Assembly: GCA_028821775.1 (NCBI GenBank)
Contig: JAPKFB010000022.1
Location: 1-64,000, forward strand
From: Roseibacillus sp.
Lineage (GTDB): Bacteria; Verrucomicrobiota; Verrucomicrobiia; Verrucomicrobiales; Akkermansiaceae
Direction of reading: 5' to 3'
Length of the DNA stretch: 64,000 bases
Positions 47,211-58,518 of this stretch are shown here, piece by piece (the first letter of the stretch is position 1; each line of letters begins with the position of its first letter). The notes below the pieces were generated by a model that was not told the origin of the DNA, did no database searches, and was given only the letters and a program-made list of their open reading frames with translations. The translations under genes were made by a program, and so were the position numbers.

Positions 47211-47705
47211 TCAATCGCCCAACTCTGCCAGGTGCTCCACCGGCCGGGGAGCAAGATTATTGCGCTCGATGAGCCGGGCACAGGTGTTCCAACGCAGGGT
47301 GGATTCGCCCCCGGTGGAATGACTCAGCGCCAAGGCCTCCTCGAAATGGCTCATCGCAGTGGTCAGGCACTCATAAGCCACGTAGCTCGACCCGGGAGAC
47401 TGCCCGCGAATCTTGGCCAGGCCGCGGCGTTCCGCCACCAATCCGGTGTAGTAAGCGCGTTCGTAGTCGCTCGGTATCTGTGCGATGAGATCCTCCACGC
47501 GATGATCACTGATCTTGTAGCCTCCTCCAGAGTGATCGCTCATCGCGAGGATGAGGATCACCAGAGCTTCCCTGTTCTCGGAATCGACCCGCAGGATATC
47601 GAGACAAATGCTTTCCGCGGCAGCAGGCTCATTGAGGAGGCGGTAGTGCTTGGCCTTCTTGAGAGCGGCCGGAACGGCCTCGGTTGGAAGAGGTTTCAGT
47701 TCCAT
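47211..47705 (-). CDS. hypothetical TPR-like protein
   Basis: KKAKHYRLLNEPAAAESICLDILRVDSENREALVILILAMSD helical-repeat pattern. Confidence 0.7.
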   Translation of the reverse strand: MELKPLPTEAVPAALKKAKHYRLLNEPAAAESICLDILRVDSENREALVILILAMSDHSGGGYKISDHRVEDLIAQIPSDYERAYYTGLVAERRGLAKIRGQSPGSSYVAYECLTTAMSHFEEALALSHSTGGESTLRWNTCARLIERNNLAPRPVEHLAELGD

Positions 47706-47736
47706 GTCAGTGAGCTCACTTCTTGCAAGCGGTTGG

Positions 47737-48513
47737 TCATTTCGTGTTTTCTCCGACCCCTTTATCCGGCTTCTTGCGACGAAAGCGCCGCAGAAACATG
47801 GCCAGGGGGTCGTAAAAGCGATCCACTACCCGCTCCTTCAGCGGGATGATGGCATTGTCGGTGATCGTGATGTCTTCCGGACAAACTTTGGTGCAGCACT
47901 TGGTGATGTTGCAGTAGCCAATCCCCTGTGCCTTCTTGAGATCCTCGAGGCGATCTTCGGTATCCAGAGGGTGCATTTCGAGCGCGGCGGAATAGACAAA
48001 GAGACGCGGCCCGATAAAGTCGTCGTGCAGGTCATGTTCCCGCAGAACGTGGCAGACGTTCTGGCAGAGGAAGCACTCGATGCACTTGCGAAACTCCTGC
48101 ACCCGGTCGACATCGTCTTGGACCATGTTCCAGGTTCCGTCATCGTGATCGGGTGCCCGGGGCTTGAATTTCCTGATCTTCTTTTTAGCCACGTAGTTCC
48201 ATGAAATATCGGTCGTGAGGTCCTTGATGATCGGGAATGCTTTGATGGGCTCCACTGTGATGGGCCTATCGAGAGGCAGATCACTCATGCGACACATGCA
48301 CATCAGTCGCGGCATGCCATTCACTTCCGCCGAACAGGATCCGCACTTCCCCGCCTTGCAGTTCCATCGGCAGGCGAGGTCATTTGCTTTCTCGGCCTGA
48401 ATCCGGCGCACTGCGTCGAGCACGACCATCCCTTCGCTCACCTCGGTGGAGAAATCGTGAAACTTTCCTCCCTCTACGTTTCCTCGCCAGATTCTGAATG
48501 TCGCGCTGGACAT
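47737..48513 (-). CDS. sdhB: succinate dehydrogenase/fumarate reductase iron-sulfur subunit
   Basis: CRWNCKAGKCGSCSAEVNGMPRLMC, CIECFLCQNVC, CNITKCCTKVCPEDI. Confidence 0.97.
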   Translation of the reverse strand: MSSATFRIWRGNVEGGKFHDFSTEVSEGMVVLDAVRRIQAEKANDLACRWNCKAGKCGSCSAEVNGMPRLMCMCRMSDLPLDRPITVEPIKAFPIIKDLTTDISWNYVAKKKIRKFKPRAPDHDDGTWNMVQDDVDRVQEFRKCIECFLCQNVCHVLREHDLHDDFIGPRLFVYSAALEMHPLDTEDRLEDLKKAQGIGYCNITKCCTKVCPEDITITDNAIIPLKERVVDRFYDPLAMFLRRFRRKKPDKGVGENTK

Positions 48514-48563
48514 GACCTTGTGGTATCTTGTCGGAAATTCGCCATCATGGCGCTATTTTTCTG

Positions 48564-50381
48564 CTATCCCATCTCATCGACGATGGCCTGCAACTCCGCA
48601 GGCATGTCATGAATAGGCACTTTCTCGACTTCCATCGAGCCGTCGCGGGCTTTGCGAATGACATTGTTGGCTTTTCCCCACCCCGGATCCTTGCTCGGAA
48701 AATCCTTGCGGAATTGTGCCCCGCGACTCTCTTCGCGGGCCAGCGCGGAGCGCGCAATCGCTTCCGAAACCGTAAGAAGATTCTCGAGATCGAGAGCCGT
48801 ATGCCATCCGGGATTGTACTCCCGGTGACCAACCACCCCCACCTCTTCGGCACGCTGGCGCAGCTTCGTGATCTCTTCCAGGGCCGTGCGCATCTCATCC
48901 CCGGTGCGCACGATGCCCACCAGCGCCTGCATCGCCACCTGCAGGTCATTCTGGACCGCGTAAGGGCCCTCCGCTTCCGAGCCCCCACGATCAAATGCCC
49001 TCAGAGCCGTCCGCTGAGCCGCCTCGACCCGCGCCTCGTCAATCCGACCAGCCTGAGTCTCCAGGGCATAGATGGCCGCGTGTTCACCTGCCCGTTTGCC
49101 CAGCACGATGAGATCCGATAGTGAGTTGCCGCCGAGGCGATTCGCACCGTTGATCCCGCCTCCGCACTCGCCACAAGCATACAACCCGGGCACGGTGGCG
49201 GCCTGAGTGTCGGCCTCGACCCGGATCCCTCCCATGATGTAGTGCGTGGTGGGCCCCACTTCCATGCGCTCGTTCGTGATGTCGATATCAGCCAACTGCT
49301 TGAACTGGTGATACATGCTCGGAAGCTTGCGTTTGATATGAGCTTCCGAGTCGCTCATCTTTTCCTTGATCCATGCGATGTCCAGGAAGACGCCGCCGTG
49401 AGGACTCCCCCGCCCCTCCCGAATCTCCCGAACGATGCAACGTGCAACGTGATCGCGAGTGAGCAACTCGGGAGGGCGACGCGCGATCTTGTCACCAAGC
49501 ACGTAGCGCCAGCCTTCCTCCGGCGTATCGGCGGTCTGGTCCTTGTAGTTGTCCGGGATATCGTCGAACATGAAGCGCCGTCCTTCGCTGTTGGTGAGGA
49601 TTCCCCCTTCCCCGCGCACCCCTTCGGTCACAAGGATTCCGCACACACTAGGTGGCCAGACCATCCCGGTGGGATGAAACTGGATGAACTCCATGTCGAT
49701 GAGATCCGCCCCGGCGTGGTAGGCTAGGGCGTGCCCATCACCGGTCCCTTCCCAGCTGTTGCTGGTGATCTGGTAGGCCCGCCCCACTCCACCGGTGGCC
49801 AGCACAATGGCCTTGGCACGGAAGATTCTGAATCGCCCCCGCTCCCGATCGTAAGCCACCGCCCCGACCACCCGGTCGCCATCCTTCATCAACTCGACCA
49901 CCGTCACTTCCATGTAGACTTCGATCCCCTGATGAATGCCGTGATCCTGCAGGGTGCGGATCATTTCGAGCCCGGTGCGATCTCCCACATGAGCGAGGCG
50001 AGGATACTTATGCCCTCCAAAGTTACGCTGAAGAATTCGTCCATCCTTGGTCCGATCAAAGACCGCACCCCAGGACTCCAGTTCGCGCACGCGATCGGGT
50101 GCTTCCTGGGCATGAATCTGTGCCATGCGCCAGTTGTTGATGTACTGCCCGCCGCGCATGGTGTCGGCAAAGTGCACCTTCCAATTGTCGCGGTCATCAA
50201 CGTTGGCGAGGGCGGCGGCAATTCCGCCTTCTGCCATCACGGTGTGGGCTTTTCCGAGCATCGATTTGCAGACCAACCCGACCGAAACACCTGCCGCTGA
50301 CGCTTCGATCGCTGCTCGTAATCCCGCGCCCCCGGCACCAATAACCAGCACGTCGTGTTCAAATTCGATACATTCCCCCAT
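48564..50381 (-). CDS. sdhA: succinate dehydrogenase/fumarate reductase flavoprotein subunit
   Basis: DVLVIGAGGAGLRAAIEA, HTVMAEGGIAAAL, FVQFHPTG-like FIQFHPTGMVWPP, THYIMGGIRVEADTQAATVPGLYACGECGGGINGANRLGGNSL. Confidence 0.98.
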   Translation of the reverse strand: MGECIEFEHDVLVIGAGGAGLRAAIEASAAGVSVGLVCKSMLGKAHTVMAEGGIAAALANVDDRDNWKVHFADTMRGGQYINNWRMAQIHAQEAPDRVRELESWGAVFDRTKDGRILQRNFGGHKYPRLAHVGDRTGLEMIRTLQDHGIHQGIEVYMEVTVVELMKDGDRVVGAVAYDRERGRFRIFRAKAIVLATGGVGRAYQITSNSWEGTGDGHALAYHAGADLIDMEFIQFHPTGMVWPPSVCGILVTEGVRGEGGILTNSEGRRFMFDDIPDNYKDQTADTPEEGWRYVLGDKIARRPPELLTRDHVARCIVREIREGRGSPHGGVFLDIAWIKEKMSDSEAHIKRKLPSMYHQFKQLADIDITNERMEVGPTTHYIMGGIRVEADTQAATVPGLYACGECGGGINGANRLGGNSLSDLIVLGKRAGEHAAIYALETQAGRIDEARVEAAQRTALRAFDRGGSEAEGPYAVQNDLQVAMQALVGIVRTGDEMRTALEEITKLRQRAEEVGVVGHREYNPGWHTALDLENLLTVSEAIARSALAREESRGAQFRKDFPSKDPGWGKANNVIRKARDGSMEVEKVPIHDMPAELQAIVDEMG

Positions 50382-50384
50382 ACG

Positions 50385-51191
50385 CTAGAAAATTCTGAAA
50401 TCGGTCCAAATCCCCATTGAGCAAAGCCGGACATAGACATCCGTGAACCCGACCCAGAACAAACTCATCCAAGCAAACCTCATGTGACCGCGATTGAGAC
50501 AACTCACACAATCAAAGACGCACTGGCGCGGACGCGAGCTCCTCGAAAGACGATCGCGAACCCCGCCCACCAAGTGCCGAAAGGAGTGGCAACCGAAGGT
50601 GTAGCCACCCAATAACACCACATTGATCACGAGCACCAAGGAGCCAATCCCGATCCCGAAAGACCCCTTGCCCGTCTCTTCATCGGCGAACCAGAACCCC
50701 TTGACGGCATCCATACCGAGCAGGACGATGAAGATCAGCGCGACGTAAAGGAAGTAGCGATGGATATTCTGCAAAATGAGCGGAAGAGAGTTTTCGCCGA
50801 GATACTTCTTGCGAGGTTCACTCACCGCGCAAGCCGGCGGATCAGCCCAGAAGGCCTTGTAGTAGGCGCCCCGATAGTAATAGCAGGTCATGCGGAATCC
50901 CGCCGGAGCCCAAAGAATAAGGAGGGCCGGGGAGAAGGGCAACCACGAGGGCCAGATCTCCGGCTTCGGCCCCATCAGTGCATGCGGGGAGCTCCCGAAA
51001 ATCTCGGGGGAGTAAAACGGTGAGAGATAGGGACCGGAGGTATAGTGCACGCCCTGAAAGGCGGCCCAGGTCGAATAAACAATAAAGCTCGTGAGCCCGA
51101 GAAAAACCACCAAGGGCTGCCACCACCACGCATCGCGACGCATTGTGCGTCCAAAGCCGGTTTTTTGAATGGGAATCTCGGTGGTCGGCAT
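50385..51191 (-). CDS. sdhC: succinate dehydrogenase cytochrome b subunit
   Basis: Multi-TM; MTCYYYRGAYYKAFWADPPAC; directly upstream of sdhA; start set at 51191. Confidence 0.85.
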   Translation of the reverse strand: MPTTEIPIQKTGFGRTMRRDAWWWQPLVVFLGLTSFIVYSTWAAFQGVHYTSGPYLSPFYSPEIFGSSPHALMGPKPEIWPSWLPFSPALLILWAPAGFRMTCYYYRGAYYKAFWADPPACAVSEPRKKYLGENSLPLILQNIHRYFLYVALIFIVLLGMDAVKGFWFADEETGKGSFGIGIGSLVLVINVVLLGGYTFGCHSFRHLVGGVRDRLSRSSRPRQCVFDCVSCLNRGHMRFAWMSLFWVGFTDVYVRLCSMGIWTDFRIF

Positions 51192-51372
51192 ATCCCTGCG
51201 CGCACAAACGTAAAGAGGGCGAAGGATAGAGACAGATTTGCCCATGGGTCGAGGGGAATTTATCAGCCCTCTCCCCAGGCCGGATTTGCAGGCTCTACGC
51301 GTCCCCCGAGGGATTCACCGCCAACAATTCGCGTGCATTCGGGGGCATTCGCGGTTTCCTCATCGTTGCCTC

Positions 51373-52620
51373 ATGAAACAAGTCATCTCTCCTCTCATCC
51401 TTGCCCTCCTCTCGATCTTGCCAACCTCTGCTCGCGAAGCAAAAGAGTACGACAAGGACGTCAACTATGACGACCGGAAGACTCCACACTACGACCTCCC
51501 TCCCTTGCTCGTTACTTCGCAAGGGCAGACCATAACCACCGCCGACCAGTGGCACCACCACCGCCGTCCCGAGATCCTCTCCCTCTTCAGCAATCTGGTC
51601 TACGGTCGCGTGCCCGAACCATCCGACCCGATCAAGATGGAGTTCGAAGTCGTGAAAACCGATTCCAATTTCATGAAAGGCAAGGCCACCCGCAAGGACG
51701 TCAAGATCCACCTCAGCAACAAAAACGGGCGGATCTCGATGCACTTCCTCGTCTTCGTCCCCAACGAGGCTCAGAAGCCGGTCCCGGCATTCTTCAAACA
51801 CAGCTTCAACAACACACAGGGCAAGGACTTCGACGCCTCAAGTTTTCGAGCGGGTAAACTCAAAAACGGTTGGCCCCTTGGTGAATTCCTTGATCGCGGC
51901 TACGGGTTCTGCGCCGTCTACCACCAGGACCTCGTGGGACACAATGAAACCGAGTTCCTCAAATCCGTCCACAAGCTCTTCTACCCAAAAGGCCAGAGCT
52001 TTCCAAAGGCTCACGAGTGGGGCGTGCTCTCGGTCTGCGCCTGGGGCGCCATGCGTGGGATGGATTATCTCGAAACCGATGATGATATCGATCATACCCG
52101 CATCGCAATCATGGGGCACTCCAAGATGGGCAAGGCCACCCTCTGGACTGCCGCCCAGGATGAACGCTTTGCCCTCGCAATCTCCGCTCAATCAGGTTGC
52201 GCCGGTGCCGCCCTCTGGCGCCGCAAGTCCGGGGAGACCCTAAAGAAAATGGTGACTCGCTTCCCCTACTGGCTCTGCCGCAATGCCTGGAAATTCGTGG
52301 AGCAGGAGGACGACCTGCCCGTTGACCAGCACATGCTTCTGGCCTGCATCGCCCCGCGTCCAGTGTATGTCCACAGCGGGGTGGAGGACACTTGGGCAGA
52401 CGGGCGTGGTGAGTATCTCTCGGCCTACCACGCCAGCGATGTATATCGCCTTCTCGGCAAGAAGGGATTGGAGTCAGAAAAATCCCCTCCGGTTGGCAAA
52501 GCGATCATCGAGAGCCAGGTCGGCTACCACATCCGCGAAGGCGGCCACTCGATCGAAAAATACGATTGGGAGCGCTTCCTGGAGTTCGCGGACTACCACT
52601 TGAAGGGATCCTCGAAGTAA
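51373..52620 (+). CDS. CE15-like glucuronoyl esterase / alpha-beta hydrolase, secreted
   Basis: Signal peptide MKQVISPLILALLSILPTSA; LSVCAWGAMRGMDYLETDDDIDHTRIAIMGHSKMGKATLW; C-terminal GYHIREGGHSI. Confidence 0.85.
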   Translation: MKQVISPLILALLSILPTSAREAKEYDKDVNYDDRKTPHYDLPPLLVTSQGQTITTADQWHHHRRPEILSLFSNLVYGRVPEPSDPIKMEFEVVKTDSNFMKGKATRKDVKIHLSNKNGRISMHFLVFVPNEAQKPVPAFFKHSFNNTQGKDFDASSFRAGKLKNGWPLGEFLDRGYGFCAVYHQDLVGHNETEFLKSVHKLFYPKGQSFPKAHEWGVLSVCAWGAMRGMDYLETDDDIDHTRIAIMGHSKMGKATLWTAAQDERFALAISAQSGCAGAALWRRKSGETLKKMVTRFPYWLCRNAWKFVEQEDDLPVDQHMLLACIAPRPVYVHSGVEDTWADGRGEYLSAYHASDVYRLLGKKGLESEKSPPVGKAIIESQVGYHIREGGHSIEKYDWERFLEFADYHLKGSSK

Positions 52621-52801
52621 CGGCGCGGAGTTCGTCGCCCTCTCACCCGGTCCCACCCGAACATCCATCCGAAGGGCAAGGACTCCATCGCGGTGACAGT
52701 CGCATGGGGAATGGGCCACCCTTCTCGGAGTCGGGGAGCGAATGAATCACCTGGGTCGCAGGGGGAGGGATCGTGACTCTTTAAAATACAGCGGGAAAAA
52801 G

Positions 52802-52810
52802 TTATTCACA
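52802..52810 (+). promoter_or_regulatory. DnaA-box match TTATTCACA
   Basis: Exact match to TTATNCACA in the intergenic region upstream of carA. Confidence 0.35.
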
Positions 52811-52958
52811 CGGCTAAGGCGGAAGCAATCAAGGGGCGGCGGCGACTCCTGAAATTTAAAGAGCCTCTTCCCACAAAGCTCTCGGGAAATCGAGTGAGGT
52901 CACCACACCAATTAATACTTGCCATTGGGCGACTTTCCCCGACGATCCGCGCCGCCGA

Positions 52959-54098
52959 ATGGACGCTATTTTGGCTCTAGAAGACGGTCGCGTTTTTCGC
53001 GGCGAAGGATTTGGGCACACCGGTATCTCGACTGGTGAGGCCTGCTTTAATACCTCTATGACGGGGTACCAGGAAGTTCTCACCGATCCGAGCTATCGCG
53101 GTCAGATTGTGACCATGACCTATCCTCTGATTGGGAATTACGGGGTCAACGAGGAGGACGCCGAATCACGGGGTCCCCATGTGCGGGGATTTGTCGTGGG
53201 CGAACTCTGCCGCACGCCCTCCAACTTCCGTTCGCAGCAATCGCTGCAGGACTATTTCATCGAGCACCAGATCATCGGAATCGAGGGGGTCGACACGCGC
53301 GCCCTCACAAAGCATCTCCGGTCCTCTGGCGCGATGCGCGCCTGCCTCACCACGGAGTTGAATCAGGACGAGGCGATCCAACAAGCCAAGGACTCCGCAC
53401 CCATGGAGGGTTCCGATTTTGTCCAGGAAGTCACCACCCCCGCCGGCTTCACCTGGGAGGCGGAGTCCCGCAACTGGGTCCTCCCCAATCCTTCACACGG
53501 ACAGGAGGGGCACTATGCCGACCTTCCCGAGGTTCGCCACCGCATCGTGGCTTATGACTTCGGAATCAAGTACAACATCCTGCGACAACTGCGACAGAAC
53601 GGATTTGAGGTGGAGGTCGTCAGTGCGCGCACCTCTGCCAAAGACGTGCTGGCCCACAATCCGGATGGCATCTTTCTCTCAAACGGACCCGGCGACCCGG
53701 CGGCCCTCGATTACATCCACGCCGAGATCGAGCAACTCATCGGCGCGAAACCCATTTTTGGAATTTGCCTCGGCCACCAGATCCTCACCCATGCCTTCGG
53801 CGGCAAGACCTTCAAACTGAAGTTCGGTCATCGGGGTGGAAACCAACCCGTGAAGGATCTCCGTAGCGGAGCAGTCTCCATCACGTCCCAGAACCACGGG
53901 TTTGCAACCGATCGCGAATCCCTTCCTTCACACGTCGAAGTCACTCATCTCAACCTCAACGACAACACGGTCGAAGGAATTCGTTCAACGAGCGATCCCG
54001 TCTTCTCCGTCCAGTATCACCCCGAAGCGGCCCCCGGTCCGCACGACGCATCCTACATTTTTAAGGAATTCGCCGACCTGATCGACGCGACGAAGTAA
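52959..54098 (+). CDS. carA: carbamoyl-phosphate synthase small subunit
   Basis: [104 protein letters not shown]. Confidence 0.98.
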   Translation: MDAILALEDGRVFRGEGFGHTGISTGEACFNTSMTGYQEVLTDPSYRGQIVTMTYPLIGNYGVNEEDAESRGPHVRGFVVGELCRTPSNFRSQQSLQDYFIEHQIIGIEGVDTRALTKHLRSSGAMRACLTTELNQDEAIQQAKDSAPMEGSDFVQEVTTPAGFTWEAESRNWVLPNPSHGQEGHYADLPEVRHRIVAYDFGIKYNILRQLRQNGFEVEVVSARTSAKDVLAHNPDGIFLSNGPGDPAALDYIHAEIEQLIGAKPIFGICLGHQILTHAFGGKTFKLKFGHRGGNQPVKDLRSGAVSITSQNHGFATDRESLPSHVEVTHLNLNDNTVEGIRSTSDPVFSVQYHPEAAPGPHDASYIFKEFADLIDATK

Positions 54099-54328
54099 GG
54101 GGGCAACCGCGAATGCACGCGAAAATATCATTTCAAAAGAGAGATCGTGAAAGGCGCTCTTTTGGTCCTGGGAATTCTCGCACAGGGCCTTCATGGAAAT
54201 CCTCACCCAAACGCCCTCCTAGGCAGAGGACCCCCCCCAAAGGAGCCAACCCGGGAGCGGGAGCTCCTCAGATTCTCGAACTAATGAGCACTCGCGCCTC
54301 TTGGTGCTGAGTGCCGATTATCCATCCA

Positions 54329-55597
54329 ATGAATACGATTGTTAATGGCCTCCAGTGGGGCGATGAAGGAAAAGGCAAGATTGTCGACTTTCTCACCGAG
54401 AGTGCAGACCTCGTGGTCCGCGGACAGGGAGGAAACAATGCCGGGCACACTGTCATCGTCGGCGAGAACAAGTATATTCTTCATCTCGTTCCTTCCGGCA
54501 TCCTGTGGGGGGACAAGATGAACGTGATCGGTAACGGGGTGGTCATGGACCCGGTCGGACTCGTCGCGGAATTTGAGAAATTGCGAGGCCTGGGTGTGAC
54601 CATCACTCCGGACAATCTTCTCATCTCAGATCGTGCCCACGTGGTCCTTCCCTACCATCGCGATCTCGATGCGGCGCAGGAAGAAGCGCGCGGCAAATTC
54701 TCGATCGGGACAACGCGACGCGGTATCGGACCGGCCTACTCCGACAAAGCCACCCGTTGCGGACTGCGTCTTGCCGACCTGCTCGATGCGAAGCTGGCCC
54801 ATGAGTTGATCTCGGTTCGTCTCAAGGACGCCAATCAATTCCTGGCCGCTCACGGACTTCCCCAGCATGATGCCGACGAGGCGCTCGGCCATGTTGAGGA
54901 CGCGCTAAACCACCTGCGTCCTCACGTCACCAATACCATTCCCGTTCTTCACGAGGCGTGGAAGGCCGACAAGAACATCGTCTTCGAGGGCGCACAGGGA
55001 ACCTTTCTCGACGTCGATTTTGGGACCTATCCCTTCGTCACCTCATCCAACACAACCTCGGGCGGAGCGTGCACCGGCAGTGGCCTGCCGCCCATCGCGG
55101 TCGATCGCGTGGTGGGAGTTTGTAAAGCCTACACCACGCGGGTGGGCCAAGGCGCACACGTTACGGAGAGTCAGGAATTTTCCGATTACCTGCATGGACT
55201 CGGTCGCGAATTCGGCGCCACCACCGGACGCAAGCGGCGCTGCGGATGGCTCGACATGGTCTTGTTGCGCTTTGCCTGTATGGTAAATGGCGTCACCGAC
55301 TTGGCCGTGACCAATCTCGATGGCCTCGACGAACGTGACGAGATCATGGTGTGCACCGCCTACAACATCGACGGACTCGAGAACCCCTTCCCCCCTGCCC
55401 AACGCGATGCCTGGGACCGGGCGCAACCAATCTACGAGACCCACCCCGGATGGAAGATGGACACTTCGGGCTGTCGCACTTGGGATGACCTTCCGAAGAA
55501 TGCGCAGAGCTATCTTATGCGACTCGGAAAGCTCGCAGGCGCACCGGTTAAGTATGTCGGCATTGGCCCCGATCGCGAGCAGACCATCCTCCTTTGA
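54329..55597 (+). CDS. purA: adenylosuccinate synthetase
   Basis: NTIVNGLQWGDEGKGKIVDFLTE, GGNNAGHTV, GTTRRGIGPAYSDKATRCGLR, EGAQGTFLDVDFGTYPFVTSSNTT. Confidence 0.98.
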   Translation: MNTIVNGLQWGDEGKGKIVDFLTESADLVVRGQGGNNAGHTVIVGENKYILHLVPSGILWGDKMNVIGNGVVMDPVGLVAEFEKLRGLGVTITPDNLLISDRAHVVLPYHRDLDAAQEEARGKFSIGTTRRGIGPAYSDKATRCGLRLADLLDAKLAHELISVRLKDANQFLAAHGLPQHDADEALGHVEDALNHLRPHVTNTIPVLHEAWKADKNIVFEGAQGTFLDVDFGTYPFVTSSNTTSGGACTGSGLPPIAVDRVVGVCKAYTTRVGQGAHVTESQEFSDYLHGLGREFGATTGRKRRCGWLDMVLLRFACMVNGVTDLAVTNLDGLDERDEIMVCTAYNIDGLENPFPPAQRDAWDRAQPIYETHPGWKMDTSGCRTWDDLPKNAQSYLMRLGKLAGAPVKYVGIGPDREQTILL

Positions 55598-55711
55598 GTG
55601 CGGCAAGGCCTCCCCCCTCAGGCCTTAAACGACGGCCAAACTCACCCCAACCAAGCATGGACCTTGAATTGCGCCCTCCCGCCCGCACAATTGCCACCTC
55701 CCATTACTCCC

Positions 55712-56431
55712 ATGCCTTCAGGCTCCAGCCACTCCGACATCCCCCGCCATGTCGCCATTATTATGGATGGCAACGGGCGCTGGGCTCGTGAGCGAGGACT
55801 CCCCAGACGAGAAGGTCATCGAGCAGGCGCGGAATCCGTGCGCGAGGCGGTGGAGACCTGCAAGGAAATCGGGATCAAATTTCTAACCCTCTATGCCTTC
55901 TCCTCCGAGAACTGGAGCCGCCCCAAGGCCGAAATCAAAGCGCTCATGGAATTGCTGGAGCGCTTCCTGAAAAAAAAGGCTCCCGAGATGCACAGGCAAG
56001 GGGTTCGTCTTCACGCCATCGGCCGCCTCGAGTCCTTGCCCAAGAGCTGCCGCAGGGAACTGGAGCGCGTCATCGAGCAAACCTCCTCCAACCAGGACCT
56101 CGACCTGGTGCTGGCCCTCTCCTACGGATCCCGCGAAGAGATTGTCGATGCGGCCCGTCAGCTCGCACGCGAGGCCGCCGAGGGGGGACTTGATCCTGAG
56201 TCCATTGACTGCGAATCCTTCGCTCAGCGACTCTACACCTCTGAGTTTCCTGATCCCGACCTCCTCGTGCGCACCTCGGGCGAGTGCCGCCTCTCCAACT
56301 TTCTTCTCTGGCAGATCAGCTACTCGGAAATTGTGATCACTCGCAAGTTCTGGCCCGAGTTCAAGAAGACCGACCTCCACCAAGCTGTCGAGGAATATGC
56401 TCGCCGCCACCGCCGCTTCGGTGCTATCTGA
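55712..56431 (+). CDS. uppS: isoprenyl transferase (undecaprenyl diphosphate synthase)
   Basis: HVAIIMDGNGRWARERGLPRREGHRAGAESVREAVETC, LTLYAFSSENWSRPKAEI, DLLVRTSGECRLSNFLLWQISYSEI. Confidence 0.97.
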   Translation: MPSGSSHSDIPRHVAIIMDGNGRWARERGLPRREGHRAGAESVREAVETCKEIGIKFLTLYAFSSENWSRPKAEIKALMELLERFLKKKAPEMHRQGVRLHAIGRLESLPKSCRRELERVIEQTSSNQDLDLVLALSYGSREEIVDAARQLAREAAEGGLDPESIDCESFAQRLYTSEFPDPDLLVRTSGECRLSNFLLWQISYSEIVITRKFWPEFKKTDLHQAVEEYARRHRRFGAI

Positions 56432-56461
56432 CCGACGCCGAGCCTTCTGCGCCAGATTCTC

Positions 56462-57844
<1,383 letters not shown>

Positions 57845-57845
57845 G

Positions 57846-58475
57846 ATGACTGCGGCCATGACTGTTCTCGACCACCCCATCATTGCAGACCGCCTGGCCC
57901 GCCTGCGGGACAAGGATTGCAGTTCCCAGCACTTTCGTCTCCTGGTGGGCAATGTCGCTCGCCTCATGGTGCCCCAGGTGACCTCCGATCTGGCAGCGGA
58001 ACCTTGCGAGGTGGAAACTCCACTCGAACTCATGAAAGGGGCTCGCCTCGCCCGCCAAATCGTCTTGGTCCCAATTTTACGGGCCGGTCTGAGCCTCTCG
58101 GATGGCTTTCTCGACCTCATTCCTGAGGCTGTCGTGGTCCACCTCGGATTGGCTCGAAACGAGAAGACCCTTGAGCCCGAAACCTACTATCAAAACGTAA
58201 AATTCGATTTCACCGAAGCACACGTTCTCGTCCTCGATCCCATGCTCGCGACAGGCGGGAGTGCGGCGGAAGCCTTGCGTCAGTTAAAGACCCAAGGGGC
58301 GACCCGGCTCAAGTTCGTCTGCCTGATCGCGTCTCCGGAAGGTGTGGAGTGTCTCGAGAAGGAGCATCCAGATGTCCCCATATATACCGCCGCGGTCGAT
58401 CGAGGTCTGAACGAACTTGGCTATATTTACCCCGGACTCGGCGACGCGGGAGACCGCTCCTTTGGCACGATGTGA
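57846..58475 (+). CDS. upp: uracil phosphoribosyltransferase
   Basis: LDHPIIADRLARLRDKDCSSQHFR, VPILRAGLSLSDGFLDLIPEA, LDPMLATGGSAAEALRQLK, PGLGDAGDRSFGT. Confidence 0.97.
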   Translation: MTAAMTVLDHPIIADRLARLRDKDCSSQHFRLLVGNVARLMVPQVTSDLAAEPCEVETPLELMKGARLARQIVLVPILRAGLSLSDGFLDLIPEAVVVHLGLARNEKTLEPETYYQNVKFDFTEAHVLVLDPMLATGGSAAEALRQLKTQGATRLKFVCLIASPEGVECLEKEHPDVPIYTAAVDRGLNELGYIYPGLGDAGDRSFGTM

Positions 58476-58518
58476 TCGCCACTCTGGCAATTTCGACCAA
58501 AGGCGCTATCATCAGCCC

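Noticed and set aside
52802-52810. Replication origin near carA or 4255
   Set aside because: Only single DnaA-box matches, no cluster and no dnaA/dnaN/gyrB neighbourhood
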